A DNA stretch of 64,000 nucleotides, taken from assembly GCF_900117415.1 (NCBI RefSeq), contig NZ_FPEI01000006.1, positions 682,001 to 746,000 on the forward strand. The letters run 5' to 3'. Below the pieces are notes generated by a model, which saw nothing but the letters and a program-made list of their open reading frames with translations, searched no databases and was not told the DNA's origin. The position numbers were made by a program, and so were the translations under genes. Of this stretch, positions 21,701 to 28,752 are shown piece after piece. The DNA comes from Hyphomicrobium sp. CS1BSMeth3 (GTDB taxonomy: Bacteria; Pseudomonadota; Alphaproteobacteria; Rhizobiales; Hyphomicrobiaceae). Position 1 is the stretch's first letter, and every line of letters begins with the position of its first letter.

Positions 21701-24627
21701 CGTGCACGCTCCCCGAAGGCTGCGGCGTCAGCTACATCGTCAATGCACCGGTCTGGCCGGAAGCCGCCGGCGACATCTCGATCCGCGCACAGCGCGACGT
21801 CATCGGACTCCAGAACGTCGTCGATACCGGGGGCATGCAGTCGGGTGTTGCCAATGCCTTTATCGGTCAGATATGGACGCCTTGGCTGCTTCGCACAGGT
21901 CTTGCTCAATCTCAGCAAGATCTTGGCATCTTTAATCCGAACGAGCCGCTCCATTTCAACAGCGGTGCAAGGCTGTGGGATCTCGGCAGAGCGCGGCAGA
22001 CGGCGAGCTGGATCAATTTCGGCAGCTTCAATCAGGGGGTGATGAGCATCGGCGGTGACGTCGAGATTATCGCCGGCCGCGACGTCAACCAGTTCAGCGC
22101 CTCGCTGCCGACCACTGTCCGCGTCAGTGGCGGCTTGTCGCCGCTTGATCCAGCGACGGTGGCCCATATCACTGGCGGCGGCGACCTGCTTGTGCGCGCC
22201 GGTCGTGATGTTCTCAGCGGCGCCTACTATGTCGGTAAAGGTGAGGGCCAGCTTCAGGCTGGCGGATCAATCCGCGCTGGCTTCAGTCTAGGGAGCAGGT
22301 ATCAAGGGCTACTGCCGACACCCATGCAGGTCTCAACCGTGCTCGGCGTTGCGGATTCGGCTTTCACGCTTTCTGCCGGTGGAGGTATCGATCTCGGCGG
22401 CGTGTTCAGCCCGACATATGTGCCGACGACATTGTTTTGGGGAAGCGACGAGACGACATACAAATCGGACTTCTATGAGTACACGCGCAACAGCGGCGTA
22501 ACACTTGTAGCAGCCGGCGGCGACATCGATCTGCGCAGCTATGCCGGCTTTGGGAATCCCATGCTGTTCCTGTCCAGTGGACGCACCGCGCCCCCGGGAG
22601 GAACTGTTCGCTATGCTCAATCATCGTTCACTGATCTGGGTGCTGTCTGGCCCGCCGACCTCGTCGCGCATGCGACATCGGGGGCAATAAACGTCATGAG
22701 GACGACGCCGTATGCCGCTGCCAGTCCCGGTATAGAGCTCTTTCCTTCGCCGACCGGCCAACTGGAGTTGATTGCAGAACGCAACGTCAACCTGTGGGCA
22801 GAGAGCACCCTCGGTTCAGCACTCAGGATGCTAGATAGAAACCCCTATACACTGCCTTCGCCGCGTGTGCCGATGATCACCGGAGGGATTCCGATCTCCA
22901 TCATGCGGTTTAACAACTCAGTGGTCTCCTACACGGGTGCGCTCGACGCAAATCTCTTACCTGATTACGATTTCCACGTTACGCATCGGGACGACAGTGA
23001 GCCCGTGCGAATATACAGTCACACCGGAGATGTCTTCGACAACCTAGGACAGGTTACGCTGACGTTCGCCAAATCAACACGCATCAGAGCCGGGCGCAAT
23101 GTCGTCGATGTCCCGCTCACGGCCCAAAACATACGTGCTGACGACATTACCAGTGTCATTGCTGGCGGTGATATCTATGCCAGCCTCGCGGGCAGACTGC
23201 TTTACAGTCAGAGAACCACAAATCCTCGGTATTTGGGCGGGACGGCGACAATCAATGTTGGTGGTCCCGGCACAATCTACGTCGAGGCTGGACGCAGCAT
23301 CGGCCCCCTGATGGCGTCAACCTCCGATCGGATCGGCGGGATTGTCGCGACAGGACCAGGAAATAACCGCTTCCTGCCAAGTGACGGTGCCGACATCTTC
23401 GTGGTCCTAGGCGTGGCCAACGGCAAAGATCCAGAGGCGATGGTCACCCGCTATCTGGATCCAGAGAACGCCGCCGAAACCCCTTACACATACCTTGCTG
23501 AGCTCGGTATCTACCTCAATGATCTGCGCAGGAAACGCGGCGAAGCGGAAACCGCCTTCTCGCCGACCGAGGCCGTCAACGCATTGCGTGCGCTCTCTGA
23601 AAACGAACAGACAGCCTTCCTTTACGATATCCTCTTCAGCGAGCTGCGGGCGTCCGCTGATCCCATCAAGAACCCCGACAACTATGGGAAGTACGACCGG
23701 AGCTATGCCGCCATACACACACTATTTCCGCCAGAGTTCGGCTACCCCAATACGTCAGGAGAGGCGACAACGGCCAATAGTGGATCGCTCGATCTGCGCG
23801 GAGGATCGATCCAGACCCAGTTCGGCGGCGACATATCGATCCTGGCTCCCGTCGGCCGTATTGTCGTTGGCAGCCAGTCAGCTACCTTGCTTTCCAATGA
23901 TCCATCCCGGACCGGCATTCTGACGCTCCGAGGCGGCCACATCCGCATCATGGCAGAAGGTGACGTGCTCGTGAATCAGAGCCGCATCTTCACTGAGCAA
24001 GGGGGCGACATCCTAATGTGGTCCTCGAACGGCGATCTCAATGCTGGCAAGGGAGCTAAAACCTCGGCCTCGTATCCACCCCTGCTCCGCGTCACGAGCC
24101 TGGATGGCTATACGAGCATCGATCCGGCCGGGCTTGTGACAGGTGCGGGTATCGGCGCACTACGGACAGTCGTTGGTCAGCCCGAATCGACTGTCTATCT
24201 CATCGCGCCGCACGGGACCGTTGATCTCGGCGACGCGGGCCTGCGCTCAACCGGCGCCGTCAACGTGGCAGCACTGCGCATTCTCAACGCCGCTAACATC
24301 CAAGCGATGGGGCCAGTGACGGGCATTCCGACATTTCAAATGCCCAGTAGCGGCGGCCTTATTGAGGCTGGCAATACTTCAGGAGCCGCTGTTCGCGACT
24401 CGGCTGCACCCAAGTCGGACGCTGCCGAGCAGCCCTCGGTCATCATCGTCGAAGTCATAGGGTTTGGCGGTGGCGACTGTGAACCTGAAAGTGAGGAAGA
24501 AGAGTGTCGGCGACGCCCGCAAGGGAAGCAAGGCTACAACCCCAACAGTGCTGTTCAATACGCAGGCGCCGGTCCAATGACCGATGCACAGAAGAAGCAG
24601 CTGCTGGCGATCGGAGGGACTCGTTAG
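12769..24627 (+). CDS. Giant filamentous-haemagglutinin-type TPS exoprotein (TpsA)
   Basis: 3952 aa. The frame opens at 12583, but the ATG at 12769 has AGAAGG six bases upstream and begins a signal peptide ending near QIEA. After it comes an unusual Ala/Gln/Arg-rich helical stretch (about residues 45-110), then the TPS/haemagglutination activity domain (about 115-330), with GSNLWQG and NRNGIIFGG motifs recognised by TpsB transporters. The body is beta-helix repeat sequence rich in G, N, S, T and D. A Pro/Thr-rich insertion lies at about 840-1020. Near the C-terminus (about 3690-3870) GGDISILAP, NQSRIFTEQGGDILMWSS and GKGAKTS match the DUF3739 region of this family. It ends with a short Cys/Glu-rich tail. 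It should be exported by the TpsB at 36797 and act as an adhesin. Confidence 0.93.
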   Translation: MTDKPAVIHSAAYRTNAYRTALLATASMIALFATISQIEARPFGNSATPSPSAAAIAAAQSAQLEAQRAARQAENALRRATLAIQAQQATQQAARDAARAQLSTIANGLRPGGLQVAPDAVPGSNLWQGAKLPTEFTDGERTKVTIEQLQQKSILTWQTFNVGKETDLTFDQKGNRDWIALNRVLDPSLAPSRILGSITADGSVYVINRNGIIFGGTSQINVGSLLASSLDIKGPNTNLVADRDQTFLNGLFASGTAIFQNRKLPDATGALIIPDAIEGNVVVEAGAVLRAASASGLDDGGRIMLFGPNVTNAGSILTADGQAVLAAGRTVTATIGADKQLQFTPGPAVPTNDPYYFNPNYAGEPAYTALNTGLISADRGGIVMRGTLVEQAGLLTSTTSINRPGTIALTADGRLTLRSGSSILLDADAMLDAEGKEVTAPAFNGGLTVALKGSSVDIQSDTFLRAPSGKITIDATNAASDFDAHRNIPDDNGRVFLASGSVIDVSGLTDIEVPIERAIIKIQPRGQEFADSPLQRDSALRGQDIWVDTRISGVREDGVEWIGSPLLDAKGYVGLIQKSTREYLVAGGSVAVNGQRDIVVPQGAAVNLSGGFINYTGGTVPTTHLLGADGRVYNIADADPMMKYVAIYDGFTRHSARWGVTETWASRFKRSYSYEAGYYEGAAAGSLRLAGTGLYGVVYFDGNLIADIVNGERQIARSQPPKSGELAISTLSNIVISGEGQALPGGLGIDSPLATPDIGKPGLGLWSWLSADALSDIGLGSIKLTTPGGLIVTDDVELNVVPGGHIGLSGGLVRVDGKLKAPSGSIELRTPQHVDANIYLPPELETLTPNLPDGILAANTPAPGNLILDDPLVVPAGTPLPFGTTYQTTQVRPGEPIPVLIRLTTSSTNTALQPVLAADWTVPAGGTNLMRYFPPGSTTPVTNVQPGTVIPAGSRLYWGNLPAGYILPTDSFPTGITLQTPISIYAAAGQTAPIDVTFPASTYIPKGFVLPTAVAATPIVARLGTIQVSEGASLNTRGLWVDDRVHVSAYGAKFIDGGAITLATNASSAGLGVLIADNTGDIILDAGSVLDASSGGHILANGTWSAQNGVPRGKGGDISILTYAGPMYSLNSPPSPPPRASHATVRLDGTISSYGFSSGGALNLRVGELVIGPGEETAGRLVLSREFFRDNSFGSYALTSINDTTIVDGAVEAPAIIAPRQLNYVPTSAWVSPDVDPLASGAVTVGLLSDYRRQAVDIAINGNVYYNRPPSVNTIGGVQVADFGVADQLVLGAHTRILADAGARVRLSTAGHLIVAGEIRAHGGAIELVGPNTPKYIGFNPQPFYNERSAIWLASTAVLDASGSIVVDDLPPINGVFDRPRLGRVLDGGTVTISSAKGYVVGMEGARIDVSGITGELDVMRSSSDLLSGIKPFSRAGFAPVNSYTRQDVWSDGGTISFSAAEGFYFDGTLEAAGGGAQGRGGMLVYNPIQSPRVGQISLATLTSGAVSTLPDTVAVGTDLLFATYAQKFMIRADLIQQSGADTLVFNGAVAAGTRGALNVEDGVSLTLPGMIDLGFGALNLVPAPVAPGQLPSTNEPVTELSAQYVRLSGLDRRLLPSDMPAANNVRGTLSIAADTIDVDGNLIINNLKTLELRASGDIRLFGNAVQTSYEPDPGLFINYTEYQGALLTAGDVTFSAAQVYPGTGQKFVIRSVGADSAIRFVQNGNRPMVPLSAGGSLEIVAPYIVQGGTLRAPQGSIILGVEGLTRSVELLPGSLTSVSLEGAIIPYGMTQDQLNWVFGGLELSAPPDKLITLKGASVAMADGAILDLSAGGDLVAPEFIPGTGGSRDVLQRTIATYDANGNAIHTPQYTDNRQIYAIMPGYTGTRAPIDKTAGGVTNYGDVYLTGVPGLPDGYYTLLPAQYAVLPGAYRVVVRPDGDPRAGGVLPDGTVVAGGFFASSDHSRRDSGVTTFEVQSRDVWQQYSEYKLTNANEFFSNTEVLHTDFAPYRPQDAGRLAISAASHLVLQAQTLFGTVQHGRGGRVDIGGSALQILAQGQTAQSGYLGLFASSLTDLKAESILLGGTRMASGTGQLITAVANSILVSNDEASALVAPELLFAIKTDPSGIDPNAANGLRFEAGSVVIGEGAPQQLTRLITSGDGALVRVSGGALTAISNSNAPSSSSARVVIADGAQLIGKGSIALQSLGNVNLQPGAILTTDNLDVLTQSIALIGTGATVVPSSGFVLDAQSLAVLGGIENITLTSTTSIDAYGDVDIRLGRGSVHQTSLTLNAGSIVGHGGELKLEAGRVAFSNTLGGASDHSPASGGTFTVTADEIVFGAGDSRISGYASFDATASLRVLAEGRGSMDFGAMPVTMRTPLVTTAAGADHAWTSTGMIALLGGTGGAPVTHGLGGLLSVTGRAITIDTSIVMPSGGMTFAAKTGDLNLGENARLIAIGHSKQIFDKRVDTGAGAIALLAASGNIVSASGAVLDVSAAPLGGDAGAITLQAKGSVGLPGTLRGTAAAGFEGGRFTLQTGGVVALDPLVATLMSNGFRNTVDIRSGQGDLTLTGSLSASTVSLTADGGLVSVRGLIDASGTKGGRIDLYGRDGVSLTSSGRLRATGSDPEKRGGDIFIGTDGTGVITLTDGSTIDVSGGTLAGLSGGTLHLRAPIVNSNVNVTADSMIRGARSVVLEAFRVFDTTNSAFDGIIDPLGRYDAAGNALASGVNQTHIDFFNAELVSFVQNPGVDFGRFAQIANFRGRAGIELRNSDISRNGGDILVVSDWDLGAGTINPLTGQPNLTWRTGVEPGILTLRAAGSIDVSANLTDGFFNTSSTLVPHAADLMPASWGDSWSYRIVAGADFASVNPRAMRPLADFEPGSGLPSQGRGDVSISGHRTYVRGSTSYQLPNMIRTGTGFIEMAAGRDVTLRDDVAPGVIYTAGRPSADLPEANLVNVNGSLLPTNPSGFVKPTIPSNWSCTLPEGCGVSYIVNAPVWPEAAGDISIRAQRDVIGLQNVVDTGGMQSGVANAFIGQIWTPWLLRTGLAQSQQDLGIFNPNEPLHFNSGARLWDLGRARQTASWINFGSFNQGVMSIGGDVEIIAGRDVNQFSASLPTTVRVSGGLSPLDPATVAHITGGGDLLVRAGRDVLSGAYYVGKGEGQLQAGGSIRAGFSLGSRYQGLLPTPMQVSTVLGVADSAFTLSAGGGIDLGGVFSPTYVPTTLFWGSDETTYKSDFYEYTRNSGVTLVAAGGDIDLRSYAGFGNPMLFLSSGRTAPPGGTVRYAQSSFTDLGAVWPADLVAHATSGAINVMRTTPYAAASPGIELFPSPTGQLELIAERNVNLWAESTLGSALRMLDRNPYTLPSPRVPMITGGIPISIMRFNNSVVSYTGALDANLLPDYDFHVTHRDDSEPVRIYSHTGDVFDNLGQVTLTFAKSTRIRAGRNVVDVPLTAQNIRADDITSVIAGGDIYASLAGRLLYSQRTTNPRYLGGTATINVGGPGTIYVEAGRSIGPLMASTSDRIGGIVATGPGNNRFLPSDGADIFVVLGVANGKDPEAMVTRYLDPENAAETPYTYLAELGIYLNDLRRKRGEAETAFSPTEAVNALRALSENEQTAFLYDILFSELRASADPIKNPDNYGKYDRSYAAIHTLFPPEFGYPNTSGEATTANSGSLDLRGGSIQTQFGGDISILAPVGRIVVGSQSATLLSNDPSRTGILTLRGGHIRIMAEGDVLVNQSRIFTEQGGDILMWSSNGDLNAGKGAKTSASYPPLLRVTSLDGYTSIDPAGLVTGAGIGALRTVVGQPESTVYLIAPHGTVDLGDAGLRSTGAVNVAALRILNAANIQAMGPVTGIPTFQMPSSGGLIEAGNTSGAAVRDSAAPKSDAAEQPSVIIVEVIGFGGGDCEPESEEEECRRRPQGKQGYNPNSAVQYAGAGPMTDAQKKQLLAIGGTR

Positions 24628-24827
24628 ACGGACGGACGCGTAAGAGCGGGCCAAAGGGATGGCTTTCCGTTTCGCCCACCGGCTCACGACCGTCCACCAG
24701 ATCCACAGCGTCCGCACCCCGCATGTGCGGACGGCGGACGCAGGCGACACCAGCATCGAGCAGTGGAGAGGCAAAACACCCCTTAGCCGGCAGTAGTCGA
24801 AGAAGCACAAAATCTCGGAGGAAACTC
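24628..24827. other. Boundary between adhesin gene and mobile-element relic
   Basis: 200 bases with no supported gene. The only clear signal is CGGAGG seven bases before the ATG at 24828. This is where the surface locus gives way to mobile-element genes, so a junction or attachment site would be expected here, but I did not find a direct repeat matching the far side by eye. Confidence 0.4.
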
Positions 24828-25650
24828 ATGTCCAGCGTTGTTCCTCACAAGGCCTTCACATCGCTCCCGCTCTCCCCACCCATGTCTCTCTGCAAAGCTG
24901 ACTGGGCCTGGGAGGCGTTACGCCGCAACGAGCACTACCGGAACGCGGCGCGCTCACAAGGTCCAGCCATGACCCAGATCGGCGAGGTCGGCGCGGGAAA
25001 GCCGGTGTTCCAATTGAGTACGCCGAACCGCGCAGCGGAGGCGTGGTCGCTTTACTCCTTTCGTGGATGCCGACACATCTGCTGAGATCGCGCCGGTCTT
25101 CTGGCACGCTGATGCTCTGCTACAGGCCATTCGCGTTCGCGCGCATCCTCCAAGCAGTGGCGTCGGCGAAAGCATCGACGTAGATTTAAGCGAGTTGCCA
25201 GCGCTGCGCCGTGTGCTGGTCGATCCGAATGGCATCGAGCATATCGTTCTTCAGTCAGGATGGGCTTCGATCACTTTGCACAACGAAGGCGTAAGCCTTG
25301 TCACCGCACCAGCGTGCCTGACATTCCTTACTGAAGGTGTGGACCGGATCCTCACGGCGTCTCGGTTGCTACCCCTGACACGCCATCTTCTTAATCGCCC
25401 AACGACATTGCGCCGCGAGCAGACACAGCCGGCCGCCTCATGGATCGAAAGAAAGCATCATGCGCTCATGGCCCTCGATGCCCGGCGGAACGGGGCAACC
25501 CAGCGGGAAATCGCCACGCTGATGTTCGGCAAGGCGAAGACTGATGCAGCATGGGCGTCAAACCGTGCAGCCATCCGACAACTTGTCCGTCGCGCCATCG
25601 AGCATGCGCTCGAGCTGGCTGAGGGCGGCTATCGAGAGCTCCTGCGATAA
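24828..25650 (+). pseudogene. Frameshifted DUF6499/DUF2285 mobile-element protein
   Basis: The first part, from the ATG at 24828 (CGGAGG upstream), encodes a DUF6499-type start with CKADWAWEALRRNEHYR, then goes out of frame and stops at 25085. From about 25060 another frame continues (V-DADTSAEIAPVFW...) to 25650 and encodes a DUF2285-type region with a helix-turn-helix-like C-terminus (GATQREIATLMFG). In intact homologues both parts form one protein. Removing one T from the TTT at 25059-25061 would join them. Such proteins accompany integrative elements in alphaproteobacteria. A functional split gene starting at the GTG at 25063 is possible but less likely. Confidence 0.7.
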
Positions 25651-25672
25651 ACCGAGGTGAGGGCTCTTGCAG

Positions 25673-26140
25673 CTAGCTGGCCTCGGTTGGCGGCTGCTTA
25701 TCATTCTTCAGGTTTGCAATCGCCGCACCGACCATTGCCAACGCGCCATTCAATTGCGACTGCAGCGACGCCAGCGCCTCGAGCGGCGCTTCCTCCAGCA
25801 CAAGATTGTCTGCGGCGACCGCGCGGCTGACGAGATCGCACACGCTGGCCTGTGGCAAGTGCCCGCTCCGCTTACCCGCCGCGACCACATCGTCCGCGAG
25901 GCCCATTGCCTCGACATAGATGAGACCTTCCGGGTCCAACATGAGCTTGAGGCGTGCGCGGGCCAGCAAGATCGGTTCCACGCTTGCTGCACTATGTGCG
26001 AACCGAACGCCGGTCTCGTCACCCTGAGCACTGCGCAAACCCGAAGCGTAGTCGGCACCATCGCTGGCGACACTTGCCTCCGGCTCCGTCGACTCGAAGT
26101 AAGGATTGAGCTCGCTTCCTGCCTGCATCGCGCCAGCCAT
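25673..26140 (-). CDS. Hypothetical protein of mobile-element region
   Basis: 155 aa. I do not recognise the family. The N-terminal 45 residues look disordered; the remainder is predicted helical with RARLKLMLDPEGLIYVEAMG and an alanine-rich tail that could pack as a helical bundle. It converges with the DUF2285 reading frame (22 bases apart) and is divergent from the XRE regulator, sharing the palindrome-bearing intergenic region. The ribosome-binding site is weak. Codon pattern is similar to neighbours, which supports a real gene. Confidence 0.55.
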   Translation of the reverse strand: MAGAMQAGSELNPYFESTEPEASVASDGADYASGLRSAQGDETGVRFAHSAASVEPILLARARLKLMLDPEGLIYVEAMGLADDVVAAGKRSGHLPQASVCDLVSRAVAADNLVLEEAPLEALASLQSQLNGALAMVGAAIANLKNDKQPPTEAS

Positions 26141-26191
26141 GACCCGTGCTCACTTTCTGCCGTCAAATTCCGGACGGCTCTCCTCCAGTAA

Positions 26192-26227
26192 TATCCCAAA
26201 ATGGGATAATCCGAAAATAGGATTATC
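26192..26227. promoter_or_regulatory. Two overlapping palindromes, likely operator of XRE regulator
   Basis: An inverted repeat TATCCCA-AAA-TGGGATA covers 26192-26208. A second, GATAATCC-GAAAATA-GGATTATC, covers 26205-26227 and shares GATA with the first. They sit in the AT-rich part of the region between the divergent genes at 26140 and 26264, 36 bases before the XRE gene. This is the expected place for an autoregulatory operator bound by that regulator; binding itself is inference. Confidence 0.6.
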
Positions 26228-26263
26228 GGACGTGCCGGTTGCCACAATGCCGGTTTCGTCCGA

Positions 26264-26518
26264 ATGCCATCTACACTGCGCTCGTCGCGCCACCGCGCTC
26301 TCATGCGTCGCCTGATCGAACTGCGCAAGAGCCGCGGCCTCACCCAGACCGAAGTGGCGCGCCGCCTGTCGAAGCCGCAATCCTTCGTCGCCAAAATCGA
26401 AACCGGCGAGCGTCGCCTGGACGTCATCGAGTTCATCGACATTGCGCACGCACTCGATATCGAGCCCGTCGACCTCATCGCGGAGCTTGCTGCTCGTCCT
26501 TTGGCCCGCAAGCGATAA
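26264..26518 (+). CDS. XRE-family HTH transcriptional regulator
   Basis: 84 aa, essentially a single Cro/CI-type helix-turn-helix domain: a first helix LMRRLIELRKSRGLTQTEVARRL-like region, recognition helix SKPQSFVAKIETGERR, then the closing helices with IEFIDIAHALDIEP. Small one-domain regulators of this type are common in mobile elements and often repress their own divergent promoter. The overlapping palindromes just upstream support that role here. Confidence 0.85.
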   Translation: MPSTLRSSRHRALMRRLIELRKSRGLTQTEVARRLSKPQSFVAKIETGERRLDVIEFIDIAHALDIEPVDLIAELAARPLARKR

Positions 26519-27244
26519 TACCACGGCCAGCCCCTCCAGACGTCTATTTGACGCCAAAGCTTTTGGGGAGGAGAACTAGCTGGTCTGGGTGTCAAGATAA
26601 AGCGCTGGTGGCGTCAAAACACTCAATCCGAACCAATCCCAGATGCCCCGGGGGATTCGGGCCACGTCGTCTTCAACCCGCGCTGAGAATCTTCTCCTTG
26701 TGCTGAAAGAGCATCGGGGCGGCCCGACGCCACTGCGCCGGTCGCGTGCTATCGCGCGATGGAGGTCGCGCGACCGAGCCCGCACGCCGGTCTCGGCCCA
26801 TTCGGGTGACGCCCGCTGCCGCGAAGGCGGTTGCTGACATTCACGGCCATGATGCTGGCGCACCAACACGGCTATCACGATCGGGCTCCTCAGCGTCTCA
26901 TGGCAGGTCGGTGTCCCTTGCGTCGCGACGCCGGAGATCTGCGGCACGAACAGCAGCGAGCCCGTCGCTCCGTCCGCATGTATCCCCGTTATTGCCGCGC
27001 CCGCCGCCAGAGCCAGTCCTCTCGCCGCACAGGAGGGCCATTTTCCCCGCCGAACTGTGTGCAACGATGTGTCAGGCGTCGCCTTAGCGGCAACCCGCGC
27101 GTGCCGCGCGGGTCCTCCACTCCGTTCCGGCCCGTTTCCGCGCAGCGAAGCTTCGCTCCAACGGGTGCCTCAGGCTCCAGCCCGCCACGATCTGCACGCG
27201 CCGGCGGTGGAAAAGGCCTCCGCCGGAAAACGTGAGGATCGACA
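26519..27244. other. 726-base stretch without a supported gene (mobile-element leader)
   Basis: Open frames exist on both strands but none shows a recognisable family, good start signal or conserved-looking composition. In related integrative elements this place holds replication initiator, ParA or DUF2840 genes, which I do not detect, so the stretch probably marks a deletion. The last 40 bases contain GTGAGGATCGACA, the ribosome-binding leader of the DUF736 gene. An origin of transfer could lie here but cannot be shown. Confidence 0.45.
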
Positions 27245-27565
27245 ATGGCTACCATCGGTTACGTCATGAAGCGCGAGGACGGACGCTACGAAGGCGAACT
27301 CAAGACACTTTCCGTTCGAGCACCCATCGCGATCCTACCTGTCGGCGACAAGCTCTCCGACAACCAACCGGACTTCCGCGTGATGTCGCAAGGCATCGAG
27401 ATCGGCGCCGGTTGGCAACGGATCGGCCAGACATCAGGCAAGGAGTACATCTCGCTCTCGATCTCGGCTCCCGAGTTCGGCAAGACGCTCTACGCCAACC
27501 TTGGCCGGGCCGCAGGGCAGTCCGATCCCAACGCCTACGCGCTGATCTGGACGCCTCAAGACTAG
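27245..27565 (+). CDS. DUF736 family protein
   Basis: 106 aa. It begins MATIGYVMKREDGRYEGELKTL and contains WQRIGQTSGKEYISLSISAPEFG, both characteristic of DUF736, a small soluble family found almost only in conjugative or integrative elements of alphaproteobacteria. The function is not established; single-stranded-DNA-binding-like roles have been suggested only from context. Intact by length. It stands before the AlpA-like, TraF and relaxase genes, which is the usual order. Confidence 0.88.
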   Translation: MATIGYVMKREDGRYEGELKTLSVRAPIAILPVGDKLSDNQPDFRVMSQGIEIGAGWQRIGQTSGKEYISLSISAPEFGKTLYANLGRAAGQSDPNAYALIWTPQD

Positions 27566-27795
27566 GCGGTTTCGCCGCCGCCGCTGCGCCTCTCGGCGCA
27601 GCGGCTCTTCTGCGTCCCGGAGAGACGACGTGTTCGCTCTCAAAAAGCAGAGCTCTCGACGCGCAGCACGCAAAGTCCCACCCACCCACCCGCGCACTTC
27701 AATTTCCGATTCCACGGATTGAAAACTTTGCAGCTGTCTCCCGCCACATCACACTCGGTGACAGATGCGGAGCTAAGCGGGGCAGAGGACGATAC

Positions 27796-27999
27796 ATGGC
27801 TCAGCGAAAGCGCAGACGATCTCCCTTTCTGACCACTGAAGAAGCCGCCGACTTCCTGCGATTGGCACCACAGACGCTTACGAATATGCGATCCAACAAC
27901 GAGGGACCTGAGTACGCCAAGCACGGCAGCCGCGTAGCTTACACCATCAAGGACCTCATCGCATATTCGAGGTCTCGACGCTTGCCGCGCAAGAAGTGA
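27796..27999 (+). CDS. AlpA/excisionase-like HTH protein
   Basis: 67 aa from the ATG at 27796; the longer open frame upstream is not conserved-looking. The sequence FLTTEEAADFLRLAPQTL followed by GPEYAKHGSRVAYTIKDL is a winged helix-turn-helix of the MerR/excisionase (HTH_17) type, with a basic C-terminal tail. Such proteins act as excisionases or as AlpA-type activators in integrative elements. Its stop overlaps the GTG start of the S26 peptidase by four bases, so the two are co-translated. Confidence 0.8.
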   Translation: MAQRKRRRSPFLTTEEAADFLRLAPQTLTNMRSNNEGPEYAKHGSRVAYTIKDLIAYSRSRRLPRKK

Positions 28000-28502
28000 A
28001 GCGCTCGACCTGGGCGATCGTTGCTGCGGGCGTCGGGGGAATTGCCGCCCTGCTCGGCCAGGCCCCTTTCGAACGTGGTGTCGTTATCAATCTCTCTCCA
28101 AGCGTCCCGGTAGGTCTCTATCTGCCACTTCCGAGAGCACCGACTATCGGTGACTTTGTCCTGCTCTCGCCGCCGACATCCAGCCGCGATCTGCTCTATC
28201 GCCGTGGCTATCTGAGAGCCGGCCGCCCCCTGATCAAGATACTGGCGGCCGGTCCCGGCATGAGGGTCTGCCGCCTCGGTAGGCGCGTGTGGATCAACGG
28301 TGACACCAAGCTGTGGGCACGGCGCACCGACGTTGCGAGACGTCTTATGCCGACCTGGTCCGGGTGTCGTCTGTTGAAGCGTGACGAAGTCTTCGTCGTC
28401 GGCGTCCATCCCTTGAGTTTCGATAGCCGCTATTTCGGCGCTGTCGATCACCACCTGATCTTCTCAACCGTGCTTCCCATTCTCCTTTTCAGGGACCGCT
28501 AG
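27996..28502 (+). CDS. traF: S26-family conjugative peptidase, TraF-like
   Basis: 168 aa, starting with GTG overlapped with the previous stop (GTGA). An N-terminal membrane helix is followed by INLSPSVPVGLY, where Ser36 is the probable nucleophile, GDFVLLSPP, and GRPLIKILAAGPG, where Lys81 is the probable general base. That is the Ser/Lys dyad of TraF peptidases, which mature and cyclise the conjugative pilin TrbC. No Trb pilus genes are present in the window, so it would need partners elsewhere or is a leftover. Confidence 0.85.
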   Translation: MKRSTWAIVAAGVGGIAALLGQAPFERGVVINLSPSVPVGLYLPLPRAPTIGDFVLLSPPTSSRDLLYRRGYLRAGRPLIKILAAGPGMRVCRLGRRVWINGDTKLWARRTDVARRLMPTWSGCRLLKRDEVFVVGVHPLSFDSRYFGAVDHHLIFSTVLPILLFRDR

Positions 28503-28752
28503 CGGTTCCTTCCGAAGGGTTTTGCCCGTGCGATGGAACATCAAGATAAACAGTGACGCCACAGGCTCAGAAAACCTAGCAAAGACGGCTTGTTATGCGC
28601 CTCACTTCCTCGCACGCGGACGTCGGACGATGAAAAGAGCGCACAATTTCAACTCGCTTTTTGACGCCATATTGCAGTTTGACGTGCCCGCGCCACATGT
28701 CGCTCATCCACGCTTAGGACCCACAATCTCTCAGGCAACGAGGAGTGCGCAA

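Noticed and set aside
24628-24827. tRNA gene or attachment site at the left edge of the mobile relic
   Set aside because: No cloverleaf-forming sequence or matching direct repeat was found by eye.
26576-27064. 162-codon minus-strand frame in the mobile-element leader
   Set aside because: A hydrophobic start resembling a signal peptide is followed by arginine-rich sequence of shadow type; no recognised family and no ribosome-binding site.
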